Shown here: positions 25,559 through 37,800 of the stretch, one piece after another
Position numbering within the stretch: the stretch's first letter is position 1
How the letters are laid out: each line of letters begins with the position of its first letter
Made by a program: the position numbers and the translations under genes
Notes under the pieces: generated by a model
What the model saw: only the letters and a program-made list of their open reading frames with translations
Database searches by the model: none
Told to the model about the DNA's origin: nothing
Source of the DNA: Hyalella azteca
Taxonomy: Eukaryota > Arthropoda > Malacostraca > Amphipoda > Hyalellidae
Length of the DNA stretch: 64,000 bases
Assembly (NCBI RefSeq): GCF_000764305.2
Contig: NW_025941278.1
Location: forward strand, 1,148,736 to 1,212,735
Direction of reading: 5' to 3'

Positions 25559-26852
25559 CCGTCAAACGGGGTAAAAAGGGACGGTTTTGAGCATTTTATG
25601 TTAATAACTTCTTTATTCTTATCATGAAACATTTCAGAAACAAGTTTAGGCTCATTTTATAGCTCTTTGCGAGGGCTATTGAATGGCATCTTCAAAAAAA
25701 ATTCCATATGCGATTTGTAAGGCGCTAGATGCAATATAAAAGGCTCCTGAATTGATCTTGAAATGGGGTAAAAAGGGACAATTGAAATAAAACTCAATTT
25801 CAAACATTTGAGCATACTCATCTATTGCTAACAGCACTCTGAAGTCCTCCTCTTTCATTGTAGATGATGTAGATGTAAAATAAATGACATTTTCTATGAT
25901 TTTTACTAGTTTTTCCTTTATTGATATGATATTACAATATTCATTAATTACCGTATTATTAATGTGATATTACTGTATCCATGGACATGCCATTGAGCAT
26001 TGACAACGACCTTGTCCACTGCAAGCTTCATATTAGAAGCAGCCATGTAGCATTTCTTCTGTATCTGTAAGCTTACAGGATGGTTCATAATTTTGTACAA
26101 TTTTAATTGAGTCAAGTGATTTCACTATAACAAAAAAGATTGTGAAAAACTTACCTGAAACAGAAAATAATGTTTTAGTGACCAACCATCATATGCTTTG
26201 GAGAAATAAATCATATTTTAGGTCAATTACTTTTCATTCTATGATGCCCGGTGCACAATTCTATATATAGCATTCTATGTACAATTTTGTGACAACCGAT
26301 GATGGACTAATTTTTCGATAAGTGAATTTTTTTCGCTGAGGAGGTAAATGTAATCAAAATTCTTTGTTGTTAATAAATTTTTTTGTTAACTGGAACCTTG
26401 CTAACTGAGGTTGTACTGTAAATGCATTTTTAATTACCCCGGGGGTGGGGGGGGTCCCAAGTAGCCCCGCAGTGCGGAAATGGCTGCCATTTTTTTTGGG
26501 GGGGGGAATGAGATAGGCAAATTTTGTCAATTACGTTTTCAAGCCAACACCTGGGTGCAACTTTCATGTAAGTAACATTTTTTAATACAGCGAATATTTT
26601 TTGCTCCAGACCTTAGCAGAGGTACTTTTCCAAAATCACACTCATCATGATTTTTTCAGCAATTTTTTGAGATAGTAAATGTTTGATTTCTTGACTAGCT
26701 TTATACATAATAGATAGTAAAAATGTTGAAGTTTATGCCACTATTTTTATTTTTGCAATATTTTGATTAGTTTAGCTGCTACAACATTTCTACGAGATGT
26801 GGGACGCGCGTCCCGATTTACCCCGCCCATCCCTTTTTACTACGTTTGACGG
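25559..26852. mobile_element. TIR transposon of the CCGTCAA-GGGG family, TA target
   Basis: The 1.29-kb element begins CCGTCAAACGGGGTAAAAAG and ends with the inverted CTTTTTACTACGTTTGACGG, bordered by TA on both sides (25557-25558, 26853-26854). Internal landmarks shared with other copies are AACATTTCATAAAC-like sequence, GAGGGCTATTGAATGGCAT, AATTCCATATGC, and CTTACAGGACGG. No open frame for a transposase was found. Confidence 0.8.
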
Positions 26853-26854
26853 TA

Positions 26855-27586
26855 TAGAATTGTGCACCAGGCATCATAGAATGAAAAGTAATGGACCTAA
26901 ACTATGATTTATTTCTCAAAAACATATGATGATTGTCACTAACACATTCCTTTCTGTTTCAGGTATGTTTTTCACAATCTTTTTTTATAGTAAATTCACT
27001 TAACCCAATTAAAATGGTGTGAAATTACAAGCCGTCCTGTAAGCTTACAAATACAGAAAAAATACTATAAGGCTGATGATATGAAGCTTGCAGTGGACAA
27101 GGTTGTTGTAAATGCTCAATGGCATGTTCATGGATACGGTAATATTGCATCAATAATACAGTAATAATGCATCAATAATATGGTAATAAATGTCTATGGT
27201 AATCCGTAATATCATATCAATAAAGGAAAAACAAGTAAAAATCACAGAAAATGTCATTTATTCTACCTCTACATCATCTACAATGAAATAGGAGGACTTC
27301 AGAGTACTGTTAGTAATGGATGAGTACACTCTGCATGCTTCAAATGTTTTAAAATGAAGTTTTATTCCAAGTGTCCCAAGTAGCCCCATTCGATGGGGCT
27401 ACCTGGGACACTCTTTTTTTGCTTCTGGCACCCTACGAATAGCATATGGAATTTTTTTGGAGAAGCCATGTGATAGCCCTTGCAAAGCGCTTTGAAATGA
27501 GCCTAAACTTGTTTATGAAATGTTTCATGGTAAGAAGTTATGAATGAAAAATGTTCGAAATTGTCCCGAGTAGCCCCGGTTGATGG
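26855..27586. mobile_element. Second CCGTCAA-GGGG family copy, inverted
   Basis: This is a reverse-orientation partial copy of the same family, ending CGAGTAGCCCCGGTTGATGG and then TA (27587-27588). Its left end picks up at ATAGAATTGTGCACC directly against the previous element, so the two copies form an inverted pair of about 2 kb. Confidence 0.75.
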
Positions 27587-27596
27587 TATACAGTCT

Positions 27597-27830
27597 CACA
27601 GCCATCAGAAGTTCAGAACTGCAGGCTACATCACGTAGTTCTGGTGGCTCTGAGCACGAATGCTTGATTGCTCAAATATAAACTCTCAGAGCAATCAGAT
27701 TCAGAACTGCGCGCTACAGCATGTAGTTCAGGTCACCTAAATCAGGTGGCTGTGAGTGGTATGCTTGGGTGCTCAAATGTAGCTCTAATAGCCATCGGAA
27801 CTCTGCGCTACAACTCCTAGTTACGATCGT
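27597..27830 (+). repeat. About 90-100 bp tandem repeat, 2.5 copies
   Basis: Units share AGCCATCAGAAGTTCAGAAC (varied), TGCGCGCTACA, CGTAGTTC, GTGGCTCTGAGC, ATGCTTG-TTGCTCAAAT and CTCTAATAGC-like ends. The third unit is partial. Confidence 0.65.
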
Positions 27831-28323
27831 AGAGTGTAGATCAATATGGCGCATTGGCCATATTGATAGTAAATAGCAATTTATGGAGAAGCATAATTGC
27901 GATTGGCATCCAGACTCCAGTGGCATCCAACTCTGCGTCTTTGGTGCATGAAATGATGAAATCAGAGTCCTTGACCTATGTTGTGCCCTGCTTTACAGTC
28001 TGGGTCCCACTCCCAGACTCCCAGGTCCGCGACTGATGACTCCATTTCCGTGTCCGTGGGGCATGGGGATTTGGGGTATAGTGACAAACCAGTCTACCAG
28101 AGAATTTTTAGAATCAGTTCATTTTTAGTTTCTTCATTACTCAAGATTTTAACCAATTATTTATGTATGATAATGCTGGTCTGAGACTCTGAGTGGTATG
28201 ATACTTTAGTAACTTTACTGCTATTGCTGGTCTACTAAACTTTACTTATAGGACTCAAAAATGAACGTGAGGAAGATTCTAAAAAACTCTCTGCTGTGGA
28301 GCTTTGGTATTGCCACTATACCA

Positions 28324-29310
28324 TACCATAAAATGGGGTAACTTAGACCACTTTTTTTATGTAAATGATGCCATTTTCTTACTAGCTAAATTAAACTTGA
28401 ATTGAAGCATGCAAAATACAGGTCTATACTCTAGCTTCACTTACAATAAATTGCTGGCTCCTGCCTCTCATAGTCTTTATGTAATTTCAAAAAAAGTGAT
28501 GGTCTTTGTTACCCCATCTCTTGGGGTAACTTAGACCGGGTGGTAAAATCAATTTTTTTTTGTAAAATAACTCCAGGTTTTGGTGCATTGTAGTAGAACT
28601 CTTCTAGTTACATATGCAAATGACAAACTTGGGTAAAGTGTCATAGTTTGCAAATGGGGGGCGCCGCCCCATAATGAGGGAAATGTGACTACCTAATGGC
28701 AGCCCTGATGGGGTAATATTGACTGGCTTGGATATTAAGTTAAAATTACTAATATATAAGACTCTGTAGAGTCTGAAACATAAAGAAAAAACATAAATAG
28801 GCTGTCAAACATAGAATATGTTATATATGGTAATTTTATATTAACTTCCAAAGTTCCAAGCCAGTCTATGTTACCATGTCAGGGCTGACATTAGGTGGTC
28901 TAAGTTACCCCATTTGGGGGCGGCGCCCCCCATTTGCAAACTATGACACTTTCCTAAAATTTGTCATTTGCATATGTAACTAGAAGAGTTTTACTACAAT
29001 GCATCAAAACCTAGAGTTATTTAACCAAAAAATAAAAAAATTGGAGGGGGTACTCTGACAAGCTTTAAATAATAGCTAGCTTTTTTTCGTGGGTCACATT
29101 TTCTGATTTTCAATTTTTTAACCTATTAGATATGCAAACTTTTTAAATCTTTCTATTGTGTTATGTAGCCTCAGTATTAGGCTAGGCCTTTAATGCCCAT
29201 TGACAAAATTTTTCTATGTAAAATAGTTTCTGAGTTGTGGGGGTTTTTGTTGAAAAAACTAAAAGTGGTCTAAGTTACCCTGCCAGTCTAAGTTACCCCA
29301 TTTTACGGTA
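28324..29310. mobile_element. TIR MITE with GGGGTAACTTAGACC subterminus, TA target
   Basis: A 983-bp element (28326-29308) starts CCATAAAATGGGGTAACTTA and ends with the inverse TAAGTTACCCCATTTTACGG, with TA on each side. It holds an internal long inverted repeat (GTGTCATAGTTTGCAAATGG near 28650 and its inverse near 28935), so the transcript could fold on itself. No transposase is encoded. A second, interrupted copy lies at 57281-61235. Confidence 0.85.
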
Positions 29311-30560
29311 CCTATTTTGGGGAATATGGCATGGCAAATTTGCAGTTCAAGTCAACTCAGTCAAATGCAAAATTGAGTACCTATCACTGAGCTTTGTGTC
29401 TGTCATTCTGTCACTGACATATTATTGCAGTAGATTTAGAATTCAGCATGGGACTATCCAGGGACCAGGACCAGGGTCCAGAGGCATGAAATGAAAGATG
29501 ATATACCTAAAAGTCGCTGCAAGAGAAAAATCATAAACAAACTTTGGCTGTCTGTCAAAAATCGAGATTTTTTTTTTAATTGGGTAATGCACTTCTTTGA
29601 CCGACTCACTATATCACTCAAGTGACTCAACACTTTTTAGCCAATGCATCGCAAATATCTGTTGTTGTTGTTTATTTGTTTATTGAGGATGTGGGGTTGT
29701 CCCCCATGTCCCTCACGGCTCAAATTTTCACTAAGTCTTTACTTTTTATTTAATCTTATGGGAGTACTAGAGAGTAGAGACTGCACCATGAGGTAAGTAA
29801 AGTACTATTGACTGATTTCCAAGTACAAAGTAACAAAAGAAAAAGTGTTCAACAATATGGCAGTTTACTATATGGTTAGGTAACTTACACACGTCTGTCG
29901 TCAACCGCAGCTCGAACCGGAATCCTCGCAAATATCTATTTATAAGAGGAACGCAGTCGAGCACGTTCAGCTAGGCAGTCCGGAACTTGTCTGAAGTGTG
30001 AAGACTATAAGTTCGCGAACAACAAAACAAAGATTTTCATGCATGACAGAAATTTAACAAAAAATTCTTGAATGGCACTTAAACTCAGTATGATTATAGG
30101 TTAGTTGAGGAAATTAAAGACAGTGATCACGAGCGTCTTAGGAGTAATTAGTTACATACATGACAGTGATGACACTATCGTCGAGTGATTGTGCAAATGC
30201 AGATCACTCGAACTTATTGCAGATTCTTTTTGAAAAAATAATATGATTTTTAATTGAAATAATCTGATTATCAAACGTAACAAAAATATCAGCGCGATTA
30301 GCTGGGTAAAATTTTCGGGGAAGAGCAATAATCAAGTCTATTCGTTTTCCGGTCGTTTTCAACCACAACTTTAATTATTCTTTTTTTAATTCTAATTTTG
30401 AATGTAATTCACAGCGTTAAAACGATAATGACCATCATTGTAATATAACATATTTATTTTCTCGATTCAATTTTATTTTTACAGACATATTCTGCGGATT
30501 ACGTCCTGCAAAAGAAAACGACACCGGTGACAGACTTACCTGCGGGTTAGTGAGTTAGTC
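29311..30560. other. Intergenic DNA upstream of NDUFB5
   Basis: No gene or clear repeat was recognised. It should contain the NDUFB5 promoter near its right end, but no TATA box or initiator can be assigned with confidence. Confidence 0.45.
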
Positions 30561-30796
30561 AGTATTGTCAGTGTTGCCAGATGGGCCTTTTTCAGGCCAA
30601 ATTTCGCAGATGTGGCCTTTTTTAAAGGCATTGGCCTGACAAAAAATAATTTGGCCTTTTTAATGCCCTGCGAATGGTTAGAACTACCTTTAATTTAAGA
30701 ATTTCTTATTAATTTCAAATGAGGCCTTTTGTGGCCTTTTTTGTGAGCTAAATTGGCCTTTTTCACTCGGCTCCATCTGGCAACCCTGAGTATTGT
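30561..30796. mobile_element. hAT-type MITE just upstream of NDUFB5
   Basis: A 220-bp element (30569-30788) runs from CAGTGTTGCCAGATGG to the inverse CCATCTGGCAACCCTG. Perfect 8-bp target duplications AGTATTGT flank it (30561-30568 and 30789-30796). CAG-type ends with 8-bp duplications are diagnostic of hAT transposons. The interior repeats GGCCTTTTT in both orientations. It ends 66 bp before the NDUFB5 start codon. Confidence 0.92.
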
Positions 30797-30854
30797 TCCT
30801 GAATTTGGGAGCAATTGAAGTTGGGCACTCAGAGGTGTCGCTGAATTGAGTAAG

Positions 30855-33842
30855 ATGGGGGTCTTGAGTGTTTTGAGGCAGAGCTCAGCTCGCATCATCA
30901 CTGCGCGATTCTTCAATACATGTGAGCTCATTAATATATCGTTTTGAACTGATATGCATTTATAATTCAAAGAGGCCAATAAAGCATCATAAGCATGTGC
31001 CAAATATTTGTCTAGTTAATAATAGTTGACACTCCTCGATTCAGTTTAATGTTTACTAAATATAGAAATTGCATATATCATAATTTCTGTATCTACAGTT
31101 GTCAATTGCCTCTTAAATGACAACTTGCAGTCATGCATTTTGCCATTATCAAGGACAAGGCCTACCTAGCTTGGGAATTGCTACAGCTACAGATTCCGAG
31201 ATTACTGTGAAATTGACATTTTGGGGCAACTAGCATCTAGCAAGCTGCTCAATTGCAACTTGCAGGTACTGAAGAAGCAGATAGCTTCATCATTATGTTT
31301 GGGACCAACAGGACAACATATTTTAATGTAAATTATTAGGCTTGTAAGTTGTAAGTTGTAACTACATTGAAATTTTTCAACTTCAATGGAAGTGTGAAAT
31401 CCTTGGTTTATTGCCATGCTTCCTTTCCCTGTTCCACCAAATTTCTTGTGCCCTAAATTAAATTGTTTCATGGACTTTCTTATCTTTAAAAAGATACAAA
31501 TTTCCATGGAAACATTTTGTAAAGAAGAAGTTAAGGTTATAAATAATGTAATCATCATTCATCAGACTTTTTCTACATTATTATTGCTTCTAAGTCAAGA
31601 ATTTTGGCAGAATTTCAAAATCCATTGCAGCCTGCTTTATTGTGCAGTTTCAAAAACAATTGTATGTAAATAATAATTGAAGCATACAGAGATTTGGAAA
31701 TCATTTCCTTTTAGTTAAATAGTGTGGCTCTTAAATCAAATTATTTTTAGCACATTGGAAATCCTTTGGTTAATAATTATGTATTCTGGTTTTATTTAAA
31801 ATGTACACATTGGTAATAAGTGGGCCAATTTGCTATAACAATATGTAGATGCATATAATACAAAATTTTGTATAGAGTTGTATAGTTTTGCCAATTGGTG
31901 ATCTGTCTGGCAGTGGCAGGTGTTCATTATATCCACTTTCCAAGCTGTGACTTAAGCTTTCCTACCATTTTTAGAGCTGAAGATTCCCATTGGTTGAATT
32001 TTTTCCTGTCTAATTGTTAACAAAAGTATATGCACAATTGTATCACAATATTAAAAGTTATAAAAAATTTCACAAAAAATGTCACTTTGAAGATTGAAGC
32101 CAAGGGATTTTGTATTATGTAGGGAAATCATGTTGTTCAGTGCAAAGGTTTGCAGCCTTAGGACAGAATTATATGTAGAACTGAGGTGTTACATGAAAGA
32201 TGGACACTTAACTTTTTTAGTTAATTTACATAGGTACTATTCTATCATGCACTTTCAATGAAATTTCATTCTCCCCATTTATGTAGTGTGACTTATTTGT
32301 ATTAAAAATTCTCTTTGAATTAATTTTTATTGATTGATTTTACAGGCATGAAGAATAATGGAGACCATCATCATCCAAGGTTGATGGAGATCACACCATC
32401 AAGGTGGCAGTGGCATAAGTTTAAAGTAAGTCAAAATGTATTCAGATAATTGAAATGCAGCTTCACACTACATTTAATTTTGCGTTTAATACAATTATGC
32501 ATATTATAAGTCCAAACATACATGCAACTCAGAAGGAGAAGCTGTTGAGGTCTGGAAATGATATTCGTTAAATTTTCAGTAATGCATGAACTTAGGAAAT
32601 CAAGTGATCAGTCTTCTCTTAAAAACTCTCATGTGCCAAATCTAGAAATATCTGATACTAAGCATGATAACATTGCTTCAGAGTAGGAGCCATTTTCTCT
32701 GCATTTTGAACTGTTAAATCTAACCTATGGTTCATAAAATTCAATAAAATTATTTTGGGAAAAATATCTGAAGTCCTTTGGATTTAATGGCACTCTATTG
32801 ACTGGTAAACATTTTTTACTTAGAATTTGATGCAAATTTAGGATTTTAAACATGGATAGTCTGAAAAATACTAAACTATACACCATTGATTGCGCCTTAC
32901 AAATTTTTCCTAGTCCTGCATTAATTGTTTCACTCTATCAATTTTCCAATTCACCCCTTTCATAATTTAAGTGAATATATGCTATAAAGATATAACTTTC
33001 AAACTTACATGATTTGTAATCATTCATTGAATATTTCCAGCTAGGTATTGCACCAGAACGATTGTATCCTGATCTTCTGTAATTAATTTATTTTTTGAAC
33101 CCTTCAGGACATGCTTCACTTTTATGTGATGTTGGGGGCCATCCCGCTTGGTCTCCTCACACTCTATGTGAACATATTTATTGGACCAGCTACATTGGTG
33201 CCCATCCCTGAAGGCTACATACCGCAGGATCATGAATATGAAAGGGTTAGCTATAAAATTGTATTATAATAGCTGCATAAATCAAATTGTTGTACTGGTC
33301 TAATTGTACTATATTCTTAGTACAAGATACTATTTTGTAGCTTGTAGGTAGATCAGACAAGAAGCTTGCTGAAGTTGAAATTTTGAGTGTTATATTGGAA
33401 AATACCCAATTATTCAGAATAATTGTCTGAGATGTTCAATAATCAAGTTACTTGTTTCCGCAGCACCCGGTTACACGCTGGATAGCAAAGTACATATTGC
33501 CTTCCTATCAGGAGCTTTACGAGAGGAAGCTTCACGTTTTGTACATAGAAGATGACATGGCTCAAATGAGGTGAATAATAACTTCTGACACTACATCATG
33601 CAACAATTAATATTATATTTTTAATGTTTATTACTAGCCATCTTGCTGCTAAATGCAATGATATGATAATATAAACCTTGCCATATAATTTTTTCAGGCT
33701 GCTCGAGACCAAAATCAAGAAACTGATCAGAGAGAAAGAAGACGTCCAGGCGTACACTTTTCGCCCCGTTCTCACCAAGTATCACAAGGCCATCAGAGAA
33801 GACACCGAGAGCCGATCTCGTATTTTTGGCGATTTCAAATAA
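30855..33842 (+). CDS. NDUFB5: NADH dehydrogenase [ubiquinone] 1 beta subcomplex subunit 5 (complex I SGDH subunit)
   Basis: Five exons, 30855-30921, 32346-32425, 33108-33245, 33464-33570 and 33698-33842 (TAA), join in phase to encode 178 residues, close to the 189 of the human protein. The N-terminus (MGVLSVLRQSSARIITARFF) is Arg-rich and fits a mitochondrial targeting peptide. A single membrane segment follows in exon 3 (YVMLGAIPLGLLTLYVNIFIG), then family motifs PEGYIPQDHEYERHPVTRWI and a charged coiled C-terminus. NDUFB5 is a known accessory subunit of the membrane arm of respiratory complex I in the inner mitochondrial membrane. The gene is convergent with the zinc-finger gene to the right. 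A candidate poly(A) signal ATTAAA lies at 34013-34018. Confidence 0.94.
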
Positions 33843-34872
33843 GTTTACTAATTTTCTTCTGAACTACCAAACCTGTATTTGTTCACGGAATGAAGTGGAC
33901 ACGATTAAAGCTTTTCTTTCACTATTGACCGTTATCAAATCTAAACGTTGTTCTTCAGGAATGCTGAATCGCCTTGAGGTTCATATGCAGTAACGAGGTT
34001 TGACGACATTGCATTAAAACGCGAAAAAGATCAATAGATAAGTTTAATCTTCATCCACCTTATATTGTAATAGTTTGCAACCTCAGAATTAGAAGGTTTC
34101 GATAAGTACTACCCGGTAAATTATTATTTCTCAATTGTCGAATGTGTTTGCTACTGCACTGTAAATATAAAATAATATCCTCATGATTTTTATATTTAAC
34201 ATCAATCCTCAAATATAAAAAGAAAACTTCATCCAAACAGCTCTTTGCAACCGAACAAAAATATTTAGCGTGAGCCTATTAAAAAATCCGAACACATTAA
34301 ATACAAACAAGTAACTCAAAATTTGAATTGGAAGTTCGTTCTTCATCAGGTGCAATACTATAGCTTCGTCAACAATGACTTACTTGTACTTCCGTCAAAT
34401 TTGATAAGAACAGCCTGCGCTAATTATTATAGAATCAAAATAGATACTCGTACCTCAAAATATTCTCATACAGGTGAAAATAAGTGTTCCTCAGAAAAAT
34501 TTTCCAGATAATTACTTCAATTTGAAAATGTAAGAGCACATTCAAAAATAAGACTCGCTATGTTTGCCCAACGGTTGTCTTTAAGACTATCGTCACTTTC
34601 AACGCAACCACTTAAGAATTATAGTTACGTCACAGCAAAGCATTCTACTTAAATATGCCACACTCTTATTACTTATCAGTTGAATTTACACGCTTGGATA
34701 ACTTAACAAAATGGATGTTTCTATGGTACATCATTCCCGTCAAAAGTTCATTGTAATTCAAACATAAGAAACTTAGAAGAAAATTTATATTTCAAACGCT
34801 GCGGACGGAATCCATAATAAAAATCGATGCCCTTGGTAATTTTCGGCTAGCCAATGCAATTACTTAGCGCTT
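33843..34872. other. Convergent 3' region between NDUFB5 and the zinc-finger gene
   Basis: About 1 kb holding the 3' UTRs of both genes. No open frame of note and no transposon ends were found. Confidence 0.6.
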
Positions 34873-37800
34873 TTATATGCGTGTGTTGGTAAGTATGCAT
34901 AGCTTCTGGAAGACGTTTACTTGTTGTATCGTGGAAACGTGCGTAATGATGCCTCTAAAGCGCATCATCTCTCGTGCCTCAGCGCGGTCCTGGAGCGACA
35001 AGCTGCTTTCATCAGCGCTGTCACTTTGAAGGCGCTCGGCCAAATGATGGAAGAGTTTTTCCCATTCATTCTCATCTGCAGGTAGTACGTATTCATCAGA
35101 AGATTCTTCCATTGTTTCTCCTTCCGTGTTGTGCATCATTATGTCGCCCTCATCACAATCAGCTATGAACATGCCCTGGTTTTGTACCTCATAGCTGCCG
35201 TCACTACAAGGCACCATTAATACGTTTTGTTTATGGCCCTCGCCCGCTAACACGGAACTCATAGTGCCATGTTGAGACCCTATCATTGCATCAGACGTGT
35301 TAATAATTTGGTATTGTTCATTACTTCTAATAACTGATTTATCATCAGCCATAGTGAAGTCCATCGTTTCAAAACTGGATGCTGAAACTAATACTTGTTT
35401 CCCGTAAGATCCACCATCAATAGCCTGATCAACAATCCTGTATCGTTCAACACTTGAAGGAGTTGATGATGAAGAAGAGTAACTATTTACACCGTCTGCA
35501 ACGTAACTCACACTTGAGAACGACGAACTCTCGTTTGAACAAGTATCTTTTGCATTTTTCAAGTCGCCTAAATCTGCAAATCTTTTGTTAGAAGGAGGAG
35601 AAATTTTCGCCAGTGATTCTTGATTAGACGCTAATTTATTATCCGTGGAAGGTCTCGATTGTGGCAAGGCACCAAATATTTGTCGACGAGAATTGACTTT
35701 TCTTCGAGGCCTTGCCTCTCCAACATTGTGACTATGCCGAGGCCAGTACGACAGTAACGTCTCACCGTTAGCTTCTCCAGTCTTCTTGTTGAACTGAACC
35801 CGCAGATGCAGCCGCGCCATGCATCTGTTATTAGAACGGATCCTCACGTAGCCACACGACAAGTCTTCGCCTGACTCTAGTAAATCTTCCTGAAATTTTG
35901 AGGAATAATGTTACCAAATACAAATTTTAAAGTGGAAAATAATCACAAAAATTGAAGGGGCACCAATATTCTACCTACGCAAATTCAAAATGGTCTAACT
36001 CCTTATCCTTTTCTTTTAATTATTTTATTTTCTTTATTTATATCTTTTATTTTCAAAAAATAACACGTAACTTAAAAATTGTCACAGATAAGCTAACAGC
36101 CGAAAATAAGTTTACAACTGCGCCAAAAAACGACAAAAATATTCAATTTTCAAAAAGAAGATTCTGAAATTAAGAGCCATAAAAAGTTGAAGCAGTGTAT
36201 ATTTTTTTATAACTTCCAATTTTACGCCTAACACAGAAGATGTTGCACTCAGTTTTTCAAGTAGGATGTCTGAAATTTCTCAAGGAGTAGGATGACGGGA
36301 CTCACCGTATAGGGCTGAGAATAATATTCGCAGATCCTATACTCAAAAAGAGCCGTGTTGACTCTGCCAGAGGCGCTCGAGGAAGTCTGGTGATCCTCGA
36401 ACTTTGACCCTAGACGTTGTTCCTCTTCGCTCACAAAAGTCTGGCAGGCGGCAAGCGAGGGGAAGTTGCGGCGTATCACATCACAACAACGTTCAGGATG
36501 ACTCGAGCTTTCGTGGTCGAACAAATCGCTTGCCTGTTCAATTCAGAAAATAATTCATTTCAGCGCACCGTCATGGCTGTAAAAAAAGGATCACCGCATA
36601 TTGGTATGCCAGACAACTAGATTTCGAATAATACTTTCACAAAATGCTCAAGTTTGAAGAAAATTAGAGCTGTTTGGACTAAAACTCAGGATGAGAGTTT
36701 TAAGAATCAAAAATAATTCTTTTGAATTTCATGAACTCTCTTCTCTATATAATGAATCATAACAAAACTGAAAATAAGTTTTCTGAAGAGTTTGGATGAT
36801 CAAATAACACACTATTCGATCTTACAGAACATGTGACTCAGATCGCAGTCAATCATGATTCAATCTTAAAAAAAACATGAAAGCACCTGCGTGAAGGTGG
36901 CGTCATGGAGGCAGTCGGCGCACGCAGGATGCTCGCACACGTATGGCTCACCAGAGAACTTGCTGCACGACATCCGCAGGTGAGAACTTAGCGACTCTCC
37001 ACACACTTTAGCTCCGCACTCCTGACGAACAAAGTTAATGTCAGAATTTCTTTGACCTCTCATTTATCCTGTCAATACAAACTACGTCAGGAAATCACAC
37101 TTATTCACTTCAGCTGTTGAGTATCCTTCAATCATAAATAAAACAATTTCATTATCAAATAATTCATCTGGCCAAATAATAGATTTTTATTAAATTTAGA
37201 GTTAAATTCTGCAGAAACGGTCAATAAATGCCGCGATTCAAGCAGCGAATGAATTAAGTTTAATCTATCACACATAACAAGCCTCAAACTCGTCAAAAAT
37301 AAATTACTGTATTTTGTTTTCAAAGCAATCATCACAAGTATTTAACTGCTGCATTATACAAAATAGAGGCAGACACACACCTTACAAACGCAAGTAACGG
37401 GAGGCTTGGGTCTCATCAAGACAGTCTTCTGGGGCAGCTGGCGTCGGTGAGACTCAGGAGACGAGAAAAGTGTCGCCGTGTCCTGGGAACATGAACATGA
37501 ATCATCACCAGGAGACTACGAGCTATGCCTATACTAACATGTATTTGCATGTTAATCGTTAGTAATCCATTCAAGTTTGATATTTGTTCCTTAATTCAAT
37601 CAGTCAACATTCATCTTGACTCGGAGGTCGTTTTCAGATTCATTAACAGCAATTTTCCCATATCTTGTTCATTCAAAATCCAAATCTTGTTTATCCAAAC
37701 CCCAAAACTAATTCGACTACAACACTTGGTAGATAGGATACCAAGCTTGCGAAATAATCGAGGTTGCTCATCATATAAGTGAAAAAAACTGCAAGAAGGT

